Part shown: in pieces, positions 44,656-54,707 of the stretch
How the letters are laid out: every line of letters starts with the position of its first letter
How positions within the stretch are numbered: position 1 is the stretch's first letter
DNA from: Flavihumibacter solisilvae
GTDB lineage: Bacteria > Bacteroidota > Bacteroidia > Chitinophagales > Chitinophagaceae
Assembly (NCBI RefSeq): GCF_000814475.1
Contig: NZ_JSVC01000005.1
Span: forward strand, 124,001 to 188,000
Direction: 5' to 3'
DNA: 64,000 nucleotides
The notes under the pieces: generated by a model
What the model was told of the DNA's origin: nothing
Seen by the model: the letters and a program-made list of their open reading frames with translations, nothing else
Databases searched by the model: none
Translations under genes and position numbers: made by a program

Positions 44656-47600
44656 ATGCACAAGAACCGTAGATATAGCACCGGAATTGTAATGCTGCTC
44701 ATTTTGATGCTGGTATCAGGACTTAGTTCCTTCGGCCAGGCTTTCAACAATGAATGGATCAACTACAACAATACTTATTACAAATTCAAGATCGGTAAAG
44801 ACAGTCTTTACCGCATCCCTGTAACTACTCTTGCACAAAGAGGACTCGATACCGTACCCGTTCAGTTCCTGAAAATGTTCAGGAACGGCCAGGAAGTTCC
44901 AATTTATACTTCTGTTGCAACGGGCACTTTACCAGCCGACGGGTATATCGAATTCTGGGGACTTGCCAACGATGGCGAAGCGGACCGGCCACTTTACCGG
45001 GTTCCCGGCCACCAGCATACCACGAAATACAGCCTGCATTCAGACACTTCCATATATTTTCTCACTGTTGAAAGGTCGCAGCCCAACCTCCGGTTTGCGG
45101 ATGTATCCAACGATGCTGCCACAAGCACGCTTCCTGTTGAATCTTACTTCATGTACACAACCGGAAAATATTACAGGGAGATACTCAATAAGGGCTTTGC
45201 CGCCGATCTCGAACAATATGTGTATTCTTCTGCGTACGATAGGGGGGAGTTCTGGGCAAGCCGCGATATTGCCCAAAGGACCACACGTACTGACGTAATT
45301 CCAAACCTGTTTGCTGCAACGTCCGGTCCGGAAGCTGTATTGCGATACGGTGTTTTTGGCAACACCACAAAAACCCGCAGGATAAGACTCGACCTCAATG
45401 GCGCACCACTACAGGATACTGCGGTAAACTTCTTTTCGGACCTGGTGTCTACTGTTAGCTTTCCCGCAGCTTCACTTGCATCCGGTTCTGCAAGCGTTGC
45501 CTTTACAAACGTTCAGCCACCCAAACCACCGACAGGAACAGATCCTTATACGGACAGGTTTGTCGTTTCCTTCTTCAATATCACTTACCCGCGCCAGTTT
45601 GATTTTGGTAACCAGGCCCAGTTCCAGTTCGAGCTCGAACCTCGTTCTTCAGGATATCTTCTCGAGATCAGGAATTTTAATGCCGGTGCTGCAACACCAG
45701 TTTTATATGATCTTGCTACACGCGAGAGATTTGTTGCAAACACCCAGGTCGCCGGCGCTTACCGGTTTGCACTTGGGCCGAACGCACAGGCCCGCAAACT
45801 TATACTCGTGCGGCAACAGGGAATCCCAATGGTTACCACAATGGCTGAACGCAAATTCAGGGACTACAGGAATCCTGATAACCAGGCGAGCTACATCATT
45901 ATTTCCAACCCCCGTCTATATTCCGGCACAGCAGGTAACAATCCTGTTGAAGACTACCGTCAATACCGAAGCAGCGTTGCCGGCGGATCGTATAATGCAA
46001 AGATTTATGAAACCGAAGACCTTGTAGACCAGTTTGCATTTGGTATTAAGGGACACCCGCTTTCAGTTAAGAATTTCCTGCGTTATGCCAGGACCAATTT
46101 CAGCCAGCCACCATCGAAGGCGTTCCTTATTGGCAAGGGAGTGAACTATACGGAATTTCGTTACCAGGTAAGCGCGACCGGGCCGGTGTTTGCGGACCAG
46201 CTTCGGCTCGATGAACTGAACCTCGTACCCACTTTCGGTTACCCGGGCTCTGACAATATGCTGAGTGCAAACGGGGTCGATAACAGTCGGGCAGTAACGG
46301 AAATCGGCAGGCTGTCAGTTATCCGTGCCGTTGAAATCGAAAACTATCTCGAAAAGATCAAAGAATATGAGCTGACACAAAAGACTGCGCCATTCACGTT
46401 GCAGGACAGGCTGTGGATGAAAAATATTTCACATGTAACCGGCGCAAGCAACGCCCTGCTGGGCTCGCAGCTGTGCAATTATATGAATACTTATAAGGAT
46501 GTTATCAAGGATACGCTGGTAGGTGCCAATGTAGTAGTGTTGTGCAAATCAGCATCTACACAACAGGACCAGACAGGTACCCAGATCCTGCGCGGCATGT
46601 TTGATAAAGGCATGAGCCTCCTTACATATTTCGGGCACTCTTCTGCAAGTACACTCGAATTTAACATTGAGGATCCGCAGGATTACAACAACGCGGGCAA
46701 ATACCCCGTGTTTTCAGTCAACGGATGTTATGCGGGAGATTTCTTCCGGTACAATATTGCGAGGTTTTCCGATCTCGAATCCCTGTCGGAAAAATTCACG
46801 CTTGCCAAACAACGTGGTGGCATAGCCTTCCTGGCAAGCACGCACTTTGGGGTTTTGAATTACCTCGAGCAATACCTCGAAGGATTTTATAAAAAGATGG
46901 GCAATACGGATTATGGTGCAAGTCTCGGTAGACTTACTGCCGACGCCCTTAGTTACATGGTGGATTCATATACACCGCTTGATTTTCTCGCCCGTTCCCA
47001 TTCTGAACAGATAAACCTTCACGGTGACCCGGCAATTGTGATGAACTTCTCACCGAAACCGGACTATATTGTTGAGGAATCTTTACTTGAACTTTCGCCT
47101 TCCTTCATTTCTGTTTCCACACAGTCAGTGAAAATGAAAATGAAATATTACAACCTGGGAATGGCGGTGAAGGATTCCATTCAGGTGGAAATCCGTCGCA
47201 CTAAACCTGACGGCAGCAGTGTGGTCCTTTACAGTGGCAAACGTCTCGCCCCTTATTACGCAGACTCCCTGGAACTGGACGTGCCGGTAGTGGCAACTAC
47301 CGACAAAGGTGAGAACCGGATCAGCGTTATCCTCGATGGCAATGAACTCATTCCTGAGATGGACGAGTTTAATAACAGCATCAATAAAACCTTCTTCATT
47401 TATGAAGATGGTGCCACCCCTGCATATCCATATAATTATTCAATCGTTTCCAACGCATCGCAGAAATTTTACGCATCTACTGCAAATCCGTTCAGTCCCA
47501 TGAAGCAATATATCATGGAGATTGATACAACTGCGATGTTCAATTCATCGTTGTTGAAAACGGCAACGATTTCTTCAAAAGGCGGATTGCTGGAATTTGA

Positions 47601-49791
47601 TCCGCAGATCACCTTTCTCGACAGTGTGGTGTATTACTGGCGCACAGCCTTAGTGCCCGCGGAAGGAGAACAGACCATCTGGAACCAGTCATCTTTCCTT
47701 TTCAGGAACAACAGTCAGACTGGTGCCAACCAATCTCATTACTTCCAGCATACCAATTCAACGCTTTCCAACCTGCTGCTGCAGGATGACCGGCGCTGGG
47801 CATTTGATGTTAACCATAATACTATCGTGATGCGCCAGGCAATGTATCCAACTTCCGGTACGCAGGACGGTGATTTTGCCGTGATTCTGAATGACGAAGA
47901 ATTTATCCAGAGTGCCTGCGTGGGCAGGTCACTCATCTTCCATATTATTGATCCGCTGACTTTTGTGCCATGGAAAAACGTAGATGCAAATGGAGCGAAC
48001 CTGCTTAAATGGGGAAGCGGATCGGCTAACTGTAAGCCCGCGCGTAACTGGAACTTCGAATTCTCGTACCTGACCGCCGCATCGCGGAAGAAGATCATGG
48101 ACTTCATGGATTCCATTCCAACAGGCTATTATGTTGTGGTGAGATCGACCGACTATCATGTACCTAACTCGTTCTCTACAACCTGGCAGAACGATACAAC
48201 CCTGTATGGAAAGAATAAATCACTTTACCATAAATTGCTGGAGGCGGGAATGACAGGTGTCAGCGAACTTACCGCGCCCAAAAGCTGGGTGTTTGTATAC
48301 AGGAAAGGAAACAACAGCTTTAATCCGCAGTCAAGGGTATCAGAAGGAATTTATGACCGGATCTCCCTGGCTGTAACCACACCAACTCCTGATTCAGTCG
48401 GCACCATTAAATCTCCGGCCTTCGGTCCTGCAAAAAAATGGAAAGAACTTCACTGGAAAGGCAAAAGCAGTGAAACTGCACCGGGCGATAACGTGATGGT
48501 TTCTGTACTTGGTGTAAGGAACGATAACAGCACAGTATTGTTGAAGGATTTCTCCATGACAGAACAGGATGTCGATATTTCAGATATCAGTGCAGCCGAA
48601 TTTCCCCGGCTTATGCTGCAAATGAGGAACAGCGATTCGATTCATTATACTCCCTACCAGCTGGACTATTGGCGCGTGGTTTATGAACCTGTTCCGGAAG
48701 GTGTGCTTGCACCTAATCTCTTCCTCATCAGCAAGGACACGATCGGGTTCGGGCAACAACTGGAATTTGGTATTGCATTTAAAAATATCAGTGAGATTCC
48801 ATTTGACAGCATGATGAAGGTGAAGGTGACGCTTACTGATCAGAACAATGTGACCCACCAGTTGCCGGTTGCGGATCTCAAAGTATTAGCGGCAGGTGAT
48901 ACCATCATGTTCCGTTATACGATCGATACGCGGAACTATGCTGGCGTAAACACACTCTTCATTGAGTTCAACCCCAATAACCACCAGGCAGAGCAATATC
49001 ATTTCAATAATTTCCTTTATAAAACCATTTATGTAGCCGGAGACAATACCAAACCGGTGCTTGATGTGACGTTCGACGGCGTACATATCCTGAACGGGGA
49101 CATCGTATCCGCGAAGCCGAAAATCATAATCAAGCTAAAGGATGAATCGAAGTTTCTCCTCCTGAAGGACACATCACTGATGAAAGTACAGGTAAGGTAT
49201 CCGGATGGAACCCTGCGGAATTATAAGTTTGACAGTGATACGGTTCGGTTCATTCCGGCCCAGACAACTTCAGACAATACCGCAACCATCGAGTTTACTC
49301 CCGCATTTACGACCACCTATAATGAAGAAACCGGCGTTGACGATTATGAACTTATTGTAACAGGTAAGGATGCGAGTAATAATTCAGCCGGCAACCAGGC
49401 ATACACGGTAGTATTTACGGTTATTAATAAACCGATGATCTCCAACCTGCTGAACTATCCTAACCCGTTCTCTACGTCAACGGCATTTGTATTCACGCTG
49501 ACCGGAAGCGAGATCCCGAGCAATTTCAAGATCCAGATCATGACTGTTACCGGCAAAATTGTACGGGAAATAACAGGCGATGAGCTCGGTCCGCTTCATA
49601 TCGGAAGAAATATCACTGAATATAAGTGGGATGGAACAGATCAGTTTGGTCAGCGGTTGGCAAACGGAGTTTACCTGTACCGCGTGGTCACCAGGCTTCA
49701 CGGAAAGAAAATGGATAAATTCAAAGGTGCTGGCGACAATACTGATAAATATTTCAATAAGGGATATGGTAAGATGTACCTGATACGCTGA
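44656..49791 (+). CDS. C25-family cysteine peptidase, PorU/PorU2-like T9SS sortase
   Basis: A 1711-residue secreted protein with a signal peptide (about 1-28). It has a gingipain-type C25 domain (about 400-800), with the catalytic dyad likely H661 (TYFGHSS) and C691 (NGCYAGDFF). Ig-like and beta-rich segments follow. The C-terminus is a T9SS sorting/FlgD-like domain (NYPNPFSTSTAF at about 1600, then YKWDGTDQFGQRLANGVYLYRV). PorU cleaves the sorting domain of T9SS cargo; classical PorU is shorter, about 1150-1300 residues, and longer homologues are called PorU2. It lies 12 bp after a PorV/PorQ-like gene. Confidence 0.82.
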   Translation: MHKNRRYSTGIVMLLILMLVSGLSSFGQAFNNEWINYNNTYYKFKIGKDSLYRIPVTTLAQRGLDTVPVQFLKMFRNGQEVPIYTSVATGTLPADGYIEFWGLANDGEADRPLYRVPGHQHTTKYSLHSDTSIYFLTVERSQPNLRFADVSNDAATSTLPVESYFMYTTGKYYREILNKGFAADLEQYVYSSAYDRGEFWASRDIAQRTTRTDVIPNLFAATSGPEAVLRYGVFGNTTKTRRIRLDLNGAPLQDTAVNFFSDLVSTVSFPAASLASGSASVAFTNVQPPKPPTGTDPYTDRFVVSFFNITYPRQFDFGNQAQFQFELEPRSSGYLLEIRNFNAGAATPVLYDLATRERFVANTQVAGAYRFALGPNAQARKLILVRQQGIPMVTTMAERKFRDYRNPDNQASYIIISNPRLYSGTAGNNPVEDYRQYRSSVAGGSYNAKIYETEDLVDQFAFGIKGHPLSVKNFLRYARTNFSQPPSKAFLIGKGVNYTEFRYQVSATGPVFADQLRLDELNLVPTFGYPGSDNMLSANGVDNSRAVTEIGRLSVIRAVEIENYLEKIKEYELTQKTAPFTLQDRLWMKNISHVTGASNALLGSQLCNYMNTYKDVIKDTLVGANVVVLCKSASTQQDQTGTQILRGMFDKGMSLLTYFGHSSASTLEFNIEDPQDYNNAGKYPVFSVNGCYAGDFFRYNIARFSDLESLSEKFTLAKQRGGIAFLASTHFGVLNYLEQYLEGFYKKMGNTDYGASLGRLTADALSYMVDSYTPLDFLARSHSEQINLHGDPAIVMNFSPKPDYIVEESLLELSPSFISVSTQSVKMKMKYYNLGMAVKDSIQVEIRRTKPDGSSVVLYSGKRLAPYYADSLELDVPVVATTDKGENRISVILDGNELIPEMDEFNNSINKTFFIYEDGATPAYPYNYSIVSNASQKFYASTANPFSPMKQYIMEIDTTAMFNSSLLKTATISSKGGLLEFDPQITFLDSVVYYWRTALVPAEGEQTIWNQSSFLFRNNSQTGANQSHYFQHTNSTLSNLLLQDDRRWAFDVNHNTIVMRQAMYPTSGTQDGDFAVILNDEEFIQSACVGRSLIFHIIDPLTFVPWKNVDANGANLLKWGSGSANCKPARNWNFEFSYLTAASRKKIMDFMDSIPTGYYVVVRSTDYHVPNSFSTTWQNDTTLYGKNKSLYHKLLEAGMTGVSELTAPKSWVFVYRKGNNSFNPQSRVSEGIYDRISLAVTTPTPDSVGTIKSPAFGPAKKWKELHWKGKSSETAPGDNVMVSVLGVRNDNSTVLLKDFSMTEQDVDISDISAAEFPRLMLQMRNSDSIHYTPYQLDYWRVVYEPVPEGVLAPNLFLISKDTIGFGQQLEFGIAFKNISEIPFDSMMKVKVTLTDQNNVTHQLPVADLKVLAAGDTIMFRYTIDTRNYAGVNTLFIEFNPNNHQAEQYHFNNFLYKTIYVAGDNTKPVLDVTFDGVHILNGDIVSAKPKIIIKLKDESKFLLLKDTSLMKVQVRYPDGTLRNYKFDSDTVRFIPAQTTSDNTATIEFTPAFTTTYNEETGVDDYELIVTGKDASNNSAGNQAYTVVFTVINKPMISNLLNYPNPFSTSTAFVFTLTGSEIPSNFKIQIMTVTGKIVREITGDELGPLHIGRNITEYKWDGTDQFGQRLANGVYLYRVVTRLHGKKMDKFKGAGDNTDKYFNKGYGKMYLIR

Positions 49792-49815
49792 TCATTTTCC
49801 CGAGGGCTTTTATGT

Positions 49816-49823
49816 TACATTTG
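49816..49823 (+). promoter_or_regulatory. -7 promoter box of hscA
   Basis: TACATTTG followed by C matches TAnnTTTG and lies 25 bp upstream of the hscA ATG. Confidence 0.45.
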
Positions 49824-49848
49824 CATCTGAACAAAAGACTGATGTATT

Positions 49849-51705
49849 ATGGCCAAGATCGGGATAAATATCGCCACGGGAAGTTTGCAGCAACAGGAAA
49901 TGATCGTTGGAATAGACCTCGGTACAACTAACAGCCTTGTTGCTGTTATACATCCGGATAGTAATGAACCGGTAGCACTCCGGGAAGTTGACGGACTTAC
50001 CCTTGTACCTTCCGTGGTTCATTTTGATTTGTCTGGTAACGTTGTGGTAGGTGAGGAAGCTAAGAAGTTCCTGGTAACAGATCCGTCTAATACCATCTTC
50101 TCCGTGAAACGACTGATGGGTAAATCTTACAACGATGTGCGTCATGACGCTTCATTTTTTACCTATAAGATAATTGATGATAATACAGACAGTCTTGTAA
50201 AAGTCCGGACAGGAGATAAGTTTTATTCCCCTGTGGAACTTTCCGCATTTATCCTGAAAGAACTTCGCAAAAGGGCGGAACATATTCTCAAAACACCCGT
50301 AAACAAAGCTGTGATCACGGTTCCCGCGTACTTCAACGATACGCAGCGCCAGGCCACACGCGACGCAGGGAAATTGGCAGGACTTGACGTGTTGCGGATC
50401 ATCAATGAACCTACAGCTGCAAGTCTTGCATACGGACTGGGTGTAAAAAATGGTCAGGACCAGGTCATTGCTGTGTATGACCTGGGCGGCGGCACATTCG
50501 ATATCTCCATCCTGCGTATCAGCAACGGGATTTTTGAAGTGTTGTCGACCAACGGCGATACATATCTCGGCGGTGATGACTTTGACCAGGCAATCGTGAA
50601 GCAATGGATGAAAGAGCACCGGATTACCCAGGATCAGATTAAAGAAGACAAACAGCTGACCCAACAACTGCGTCTCAAAGCAGAACTGGCCAAAAAGCAC
50701 CTCGGAAAAAAAGATGTGTTTATTGACCGGGTAGCCAACTACCAGTTACAGATAACAGTTGCTGAATTTAACAGGCTGATCAAACCAATGATCCAGCGTA
50801 CACTTGACAGCTGCCAGGCTGCTTTGACTGATGCAGGACTGAAAACTGCAGACATTGATGAGGTTGTTATGGTCGGAGGCAGTACCCGCACCCCCCAGGT
50901 GAAACAGGCGGTTGGGGAATTTTTCGGGAAGAAAGTACATGATAGCTTAAATCCGGATGAAGTAGTGGCCCTTGGGGCAGCTGTACAGGCGGATATACTT
51001 GCAGGAAGGAACAAGGACTTCCTGCTGTTGGATATAACACCACTGTCCCTGGGACTAGAAACAATGGGCGGATTGATGGATGTGCTCATTCCGCGAAACT
51101 CAAAAATCCCGACACGTGTTTCACGCCAGTATACAACCCAGAAAGATGGACAATCGGGTATCAAGATCTCCGTATACCAGGGCGAACGCGACCTGGTGAA
51201 GGACAACCGGAAGCTGGGAGAGTTTAACCTTGAAGGCATTCCGGCAATGCCGGCGGGCTTGCCGAAAGTGGAACTCACTTTTCTGATTAATGCAGATGGA
51301 ATCCTGGTCGTAACTGCAAAAGAGCTCAGAAGCGGTGTGGAGCAGTCGATCGAGATCAGGCCTCAATACGGACTTACAGATGAGCAGGTGGAAGAAATGC
51401 TGATGGCTTCCATAGTCCACGCAAAAGATGATATGGCCCAGCGGGCGTTGGTGGAAGCGACAACAGAAGCTACGCAGCTTATCCACTCCACCGAAAACTT
51501 TCTAACGCGGAACAGGGAATTCCTCCTGGAAGAAGAAGTAGCTGCTACCAAGGCTGCGATCCGACAGCTTGAAGCTGTAATGACTTCTGGAAATAAAGAT
51601 GAGATCCGTTCAAAGACAGAAAATCTTAATGAAGTTTCAAGGCCATATGCAGAAAGACTGATGGACGAAGCTATTGCGAAAGCGATGAAGGGGAAACAGA
51701 TCTGA
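49849..51705 (+). CDS. hscA: Hsp70-family chaperone, HscA-like
   Basis: A 618-residue Hsp70. Its N-terminus [30 protein letters not shown] matches the HscA branch rather than DnaK, which starts directly with the GIDLGTT motif. Nucleotide-binding motifs: [34 protein letters not shown]; a substrate-binding domain follows (about 395-500) and a helical lid. HscA helps transfer Fe-S clusters from a scaffold; isc genes are not in the window, so the role rests on the family. The 3' end overlaps the convergent membrane protein gene by 35 bp. Confidence 0.87.
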   Translation: MAKIGINIATGSLQQQEMIVGIDLGTTNSLVAVIHPDSNEPVALREVDGLTLVPSVVHFDLSGNVVVGEEAKKFLVTDPSNTIFSVKRLMGKSYNDVRHDASFFTYKIIDDNTDSLVKVRTGDKFYSPVELSAFILKELRKRAEHILKTPVNKAVITVPAYFNDTQRQATRDAGKLAGLDVLRIINEPTAASLAYGLGVKNGQDQVIAVYDLGGGTFDISILRISNGIFEVLSTNGDTYLGGDDFDQAIVKQWMKEHRITQDQIKEDKQLTQQLRLKAELAKKHLGKKDVFIDRVANYQLQITVAEFNRLIKPMIQRTLDSCQAALTDAGLKTADIDEVVMVGGSTRTPQVKQAVGEFFGKKVHDSLNPDEVVALGAAVQADILAGRNKDFLLLDITPLSLGLETMGGLMDVLIPRNSKIPTRVSRQYTTQKDGQSGIKISVYQGERDLVKDNRKLGEFNLEGIPAMPAGLPKVELTFLINADGILVVTAKELRSGVEQSIEIRPQYGLTDEQVEEMLMASIVHAKDDMAQRALVEATTEATQLIHSTENFLTRNREFLLEEEVAATKAAIRQLEAVMTSGNKDEIRSKTENLNEVSRPYAERLMDEAIAKAMKGKQI

Positions 51706-53731
51706 GTTTCCTGCTGCAGAACAATCCACCTGCAATTGCCAATAAAACCAGCCATGAAATGACAATGGCAAGTAGCCGGCCGTTCTCAAAACTGAACCGG
51801 ACGAGATGCTTTCCTTTTTCCAGTTCTACGGACATAAAATTACCCAGGTATTTTTCCATCCTTACAGGTTGGTTGTCTTTATAGATTTTCCAGCCGGGAT
51901 AGATGTTCTGTAATAATACAAGATTGTCCGTGCTGTCGGATTCACATTGAAAACGCATATCGGAGCTGCTGAAATCTGACAGTGGAGTTACTGGAAACGT
52001 TCCGCGTTCCATAAACACAAAAGGCCTGTTGTTGATGCGGGAAACCTCTTCTGAGTTGAAATAACTTTCTGTAGATACGAATAGGGTGGGATAATCACAT
52101 AATTCCGGTGTGCCGGGTTGTTTGGAATAATATGACCAGCACCCGACCACTTTCAACAGGTCCGGTCTGGTGTTGGCATATAACGGCGTCATGGCTGGAA
52201 CCGGAATGCCATCCGGAGAATCTTTCAGCAATGCCTGCATTTCCGCCGCACTTTTCGTCTGCACTCCTGAATAAGGCAGGTTTATCCACGCGGCTGCAAT
52301 GGTATCAGCCAGGACAAACAGAATCAGGAGAGCCGGAAGTTTAATCATTCGCGAAAAGGCAAGGGCAAGAGTGGTTATGATCAATATAATGGTGGCATTG
52401 ATCATCAGTTTTGCGGAAAATGGCAGGTTATCCAACATCCATTTACCTCTTGTGGTTATCGGGAGGCTGCTGAATTCAAAAGGAAGGGTCATTGAAAATG
52501 GATACCAGAGTATCAATGCGACCGCCATGATAAAAACTGCGAACCAGGAAATATAGCGCAGGTAGCTTTGCAGCCCCCGGAGATGCTGTGAAATTATGAG
52601 ATTGTTCAGCGGGTAGGAGCCAAGCAGGATAAATGCAATAATTGAAAATACCCGGTATTCGCCATTGGTCCGGATAAACTGGAACAGGGGCAGGTTGGAA
52701 TAAAGCAGTCTTTTTATTTCGCCACCAAGGCTCAGGACCAAAAAGATGATGCCGGTGATAAGAAGTGATTTCTGAAATGAATTCTTTGACTGGAAAAGAG
52801 CTATGCCAAAAAATAAAATACCCGCCAGTGAAAAATATCCGTTCCGCATTAATCCTGTATTCCCGAAAATCCCGTGTTCAACGTTGGTAGCAAAGGGAAA
52901 AATAAAAGACAGATAGGAGGGGACAGTGAAACCCGTTGTAATGTGGTATTCCTGCATCACCGTTTCCCTGCGGTTCAGGAAAGGAATGATCTCGGAAAAT
53001 GAATAAAGCAGCGGCAGGACAAAAGCGCATGAAACAAGCAGAAGTACTACTGATCGTCCGGCAAGTTGCAAAGGTTTGATGGGATGCTGGCTTTTTCTTG
53101 TTCCGAAATACCGGACCAGCATGAACGTGAAAATAAAATAGAACATTCCTATTGGAATCGCCGGGTGCCCCGCGGTGACCAGCAGATAAAATGATCCCGC
53201 ACATAACAGGGTGTTCCGGATATTATAGTCATCCTGCCATTGCAGGAATAATCGCAGGCAAAGCGGGATAAAGGCTGCGGAAGTAAGGAAGTTGGTGAAC
53301 TGGAGATTGCCAACGAAAAACCCGGAACTGGCAAACATGATAGCAATCAGCAAACAGGTCACGTGATGGTGTCCGAGCCACCTTCCCAGGTCGTGCATAA
53401 AGATGGCCCCCAGCCAGATGTAGAGCAGGTTCTCAATTGCCATCGTATACATATTATAGCCAATGGCGCCGAATAACCAGGTGATGGGATGCCAGAACGC
53501 AAATCCCGGATCGGCATAAAGTGGGAGCCCGAAGTTGATATAGGGATTCCAAAGCGGTAGTTCACCGTTCAGGAGGGAAGCGGAAAAAAAAAATTTAGGC
53601 GGAAAGTTGTCGGTCAGGGCATCGTTTTTCAGCGCAAAACAGAAGGAGGACAACGGCAGGTAGGCCACTACCACATACAGCAGTAATAAAAGGTAGACAG
53701 TTATTTTTTCATTGGACTTGCTGATATTCAT
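51671..53731 (-). CDS. YfhO-family polytopic membrane protein
   Basis: A 686-residue membrane protein with about a dozen hydrophobic segments, a long extracytoplasmic part (about 500-650) and a final membrane helix. N-terminal features ([35 protein letters not shown]) match the YfhO-type membrane family, which resembles GT-C glycosyltransferases; a role in glycosylating envelope components is inferred. Its start overlaps the ribE stop by one base, and its 3' end overlaps hscA by 35 bp in convergent orientation. Confidence 0.85.
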   Translation of the reverse strand: MNISKSNEKITVYLLLLLYVVVAYLPLSSFCFALKNDALTDNFPPKFFFSASLLNGELPLWNPYINFGLPLYADPGFAFWHPITWLFGAIGYNMYTMAIENLLYIWLGAIFMHDLGRWLGHHHVTCLLIAIMFASSGFFVGNLQFTNFLTSAAFIPLCLRLFLQWQDDYNIRNTLLCAGSFYLLVTAGHPAIPIGMFYFIFTFMLVRYFGTRKSQHPIKPLQLAGRSVVLLLVSCAFVLPLLYSFSEIIPFLNRRETVMQEYHITTGFTVPSYLSFIFPFATNVEHGIFGNTGLMRNGYFSLAGILFFGIALFQSKNSFQKSLLITGIIFLVLSLGGEIKRLLYSNLPLFQFIRTNGEYRVFSIIAFILLGSYPLNNLIISQHLRGLQSYLRYISWFAVFIMAVALILWYPFSMTLPFEFSSLPITTRGKWMLDNLPFSAKLMINATIILIITTLALAFSRMIKLPALLILFVLADTIAAAWINLPYSGVQTKSAAEMQALLKDSPDGIPVPAMTPLYANTRPDLLKVVGCWSYYSKQPGTPELCDYPTLFVSTESYFNSEEVSRINNRPFVFMERGTFPVTPLSDFSSSDMRFQCESDSTDNLVLLQNIYPGWKIYKDNQPVRMEKYLGNFMSVELEKGKHLVRFSFENGRLLAIVISWLVLLAIAGGLFCSRKLRSVSPSSLSQ

Positions 53732-54333
53732 TATCCCATAGGTTGAAGTGCATTCTGGCTGATCCTGTTGATATACTTGCCAATCATGTCAAATTCAATA
53801 TTTACCAGGGCCCCGGGTTCCAGTCTTCCCATCGTTGTAAAAGAATAGGTATAGGGAATAATTGCCACTGTAAATTCGTTCCTGCTGATCCCAAAAATGG
53901 TCAGGCTTATTCCATTCAGGCTGATGGATCCCTTTTCAATTATCAGGTTGGCAAAGTTATCCGGAATGCGGAACCGGAATTCCCAGCTGCCTTCCCGGTT
54001 GATTTTACTGATACAGGTGGCTGTGCAATCGACGTGTCCTTGCACAATGTGCCCGTCGAGCCTTCCGTTAGCGATCATGCACCTTTCAAGATTTACCTGG
54101 TCGCCCGTCTTCCAGTTGTGCATGGTTGTCTTATCCAGGGTTTCAGCTATTGCGGTTACCCGGTGCATCCCTTCCGCCACGGCATCCACGGTGAGGCAAA
54201 CGCCGTCGTGAGACACACTCTGGTCGATCTTCAGTTCATGGGAGACAGGGGAGCTGATCCAGAGGACCCGGTTGGTTCCGCTGGCTTCAGAAGAGGCAAT
54301 AATGCCGGTTGCTTCAATGATTCCGGTAAACAT
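53731..54333 (-). CDS. ribE: Riboflavin synthase, alpha chain
   Basis: A 200-residue enzyme of two lumazine-binding repeats that dismutates 6,7-dimethyl-8-ribityllumazine to riboflavin. It begins MFTGIIEATG; repeat 1 (about 1-95) has SVSHDGVCLTVDA and repeat 2 (about 96-195) GSISLNGISLTI, with conserved GHIVQGHVDCTA. No FMN riboswitch is visible upstream. The stop overlaps the start of the YfhO-family gene by one base, suggesting translational coupling of unrelated functions. Confidence 0.95.
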   Translation of the reverse strand: MFTGIIEATGIIASSEASGTNRVLWISSPVSHELKIDQSVSHDGVCLTVDAVAEGMHRVTAIAETLDKTTMHNWKTGDQVNLERCMIANGRLDGHIVQGHVDCTATCISKINREGSWEFRFRIPDNFANLIIEKGSISLNGISLTIFGISRNEFTVAIIPYTYSFTTMGRLEPGALVNIEFDMIGKYINRISQNALQPMG

Positions 54334-54374
54334 GCACGCAATTTATAGGGAACGGCCGTTTTTTTGAAAAAGGA

Positions 54375-54405
54375 TTTGGATAAAGTGGATTCTTTCTTAT
54401 CTTTG
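54375..54405 (+). promoter_or_regulatory. rpsU promoter (complete Bacteroidota type)
   Basis: TTTG (54375-54378), a 19-bp spacer, and TATCTTTG (54398-54405) give the textbook -33/-7 arrangement of Bacteroidota sigma-A promoters. Transcription should start near 54411, leaving a short leader that contains the strong Shine-Dalgarno. Confidence 0.75.
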
Positions 54406-54421
54406 CCATCCTAAAATTACC

Positions 54422-54430
54422 AAAGGAGGT
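54422..54430 (+). promoter_or_regulatory. Strong Shine-Dalgarno of rpsU
   Basis: AAAGGAGGT, an extended complement to the 16S rRNA 3' end, lies 8 nt before the rpsU ATG. Genes around it lack such sites. In Bacteroidota the anti-SD is masked by bS21 itself, so this site probably serves autoregulation (see findings). Confidence 0.85.
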
Positions 54431-54438
54431 ATATTACC

Positions 54439-54636
54439 ATGCTGATCATCGATTCAAAAGATTGCGAAAACATTGACAAGGCGCTCAAAAAGTACAAGAA
54501 GAAGTTTGAAAAAGCAAAAGTGCTGGTACAATTGAGAGATCGTCAGTCCTTCACCAAGCCGTCAGTAAGACGTCGTGCCCAGGTGTTGAAAGCAGTCTAT
54601 AAGCAACAGGTCGCCAGCGGCAAGTTCGAAAGCTAA
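54439..54636 (+). CDS. rpsU: 30S ribosomal protein bS21
   Basis: A 65-residue basic protein of bS21 length, with KKYKKKFEKAKVLVQLRDRQSFTKPSVRRRAQ. bS21 sits beside the 16S 3' end and, in Bacteroidota, helps sequester the anti-Shine-Dalgarno. The gene has a complete promoter and an unusually strong Shine-Dalgarno, and ends at a strong terminator that abuts the xerC start. Confidence 0.95.
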   Translation: MLIIDSKDCENIDKALKKYKKKFEKAKVLVQLRDRQSFTKPSVRRRAQVLKAVYKQQVASGKFES

Positions 54637-54664
54637 CAGTTAATTCTGTTCATAATAGTGTGAA

Positions 54665-54707
54665 GGGATAGCAGCAAAGCATTAGTTTTGTTGCTATCCC
54701 CTTTTTT
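54665..54707 (+). terminator. Strong intrinsic terminator of rpsU, abutting the xerC start
   Basis: GGGATAGCAGCAAA pairs with TTTGTTGCTATCCC over 14 bp (one G-U pair, 8-nt loop), followed by C and six T. The T-run ends at 54707 and the xerC ATG begins at 54708, so this hairpin covers the region where a ribosome would bind. Confidence 0.9.

Noticed and set aside
54334-54374. FMN riboswitch upstream of ribE
   Set aside because: The sequence upstream of ribE is too short before the rpsU promoter and shows no FMN aptamer.
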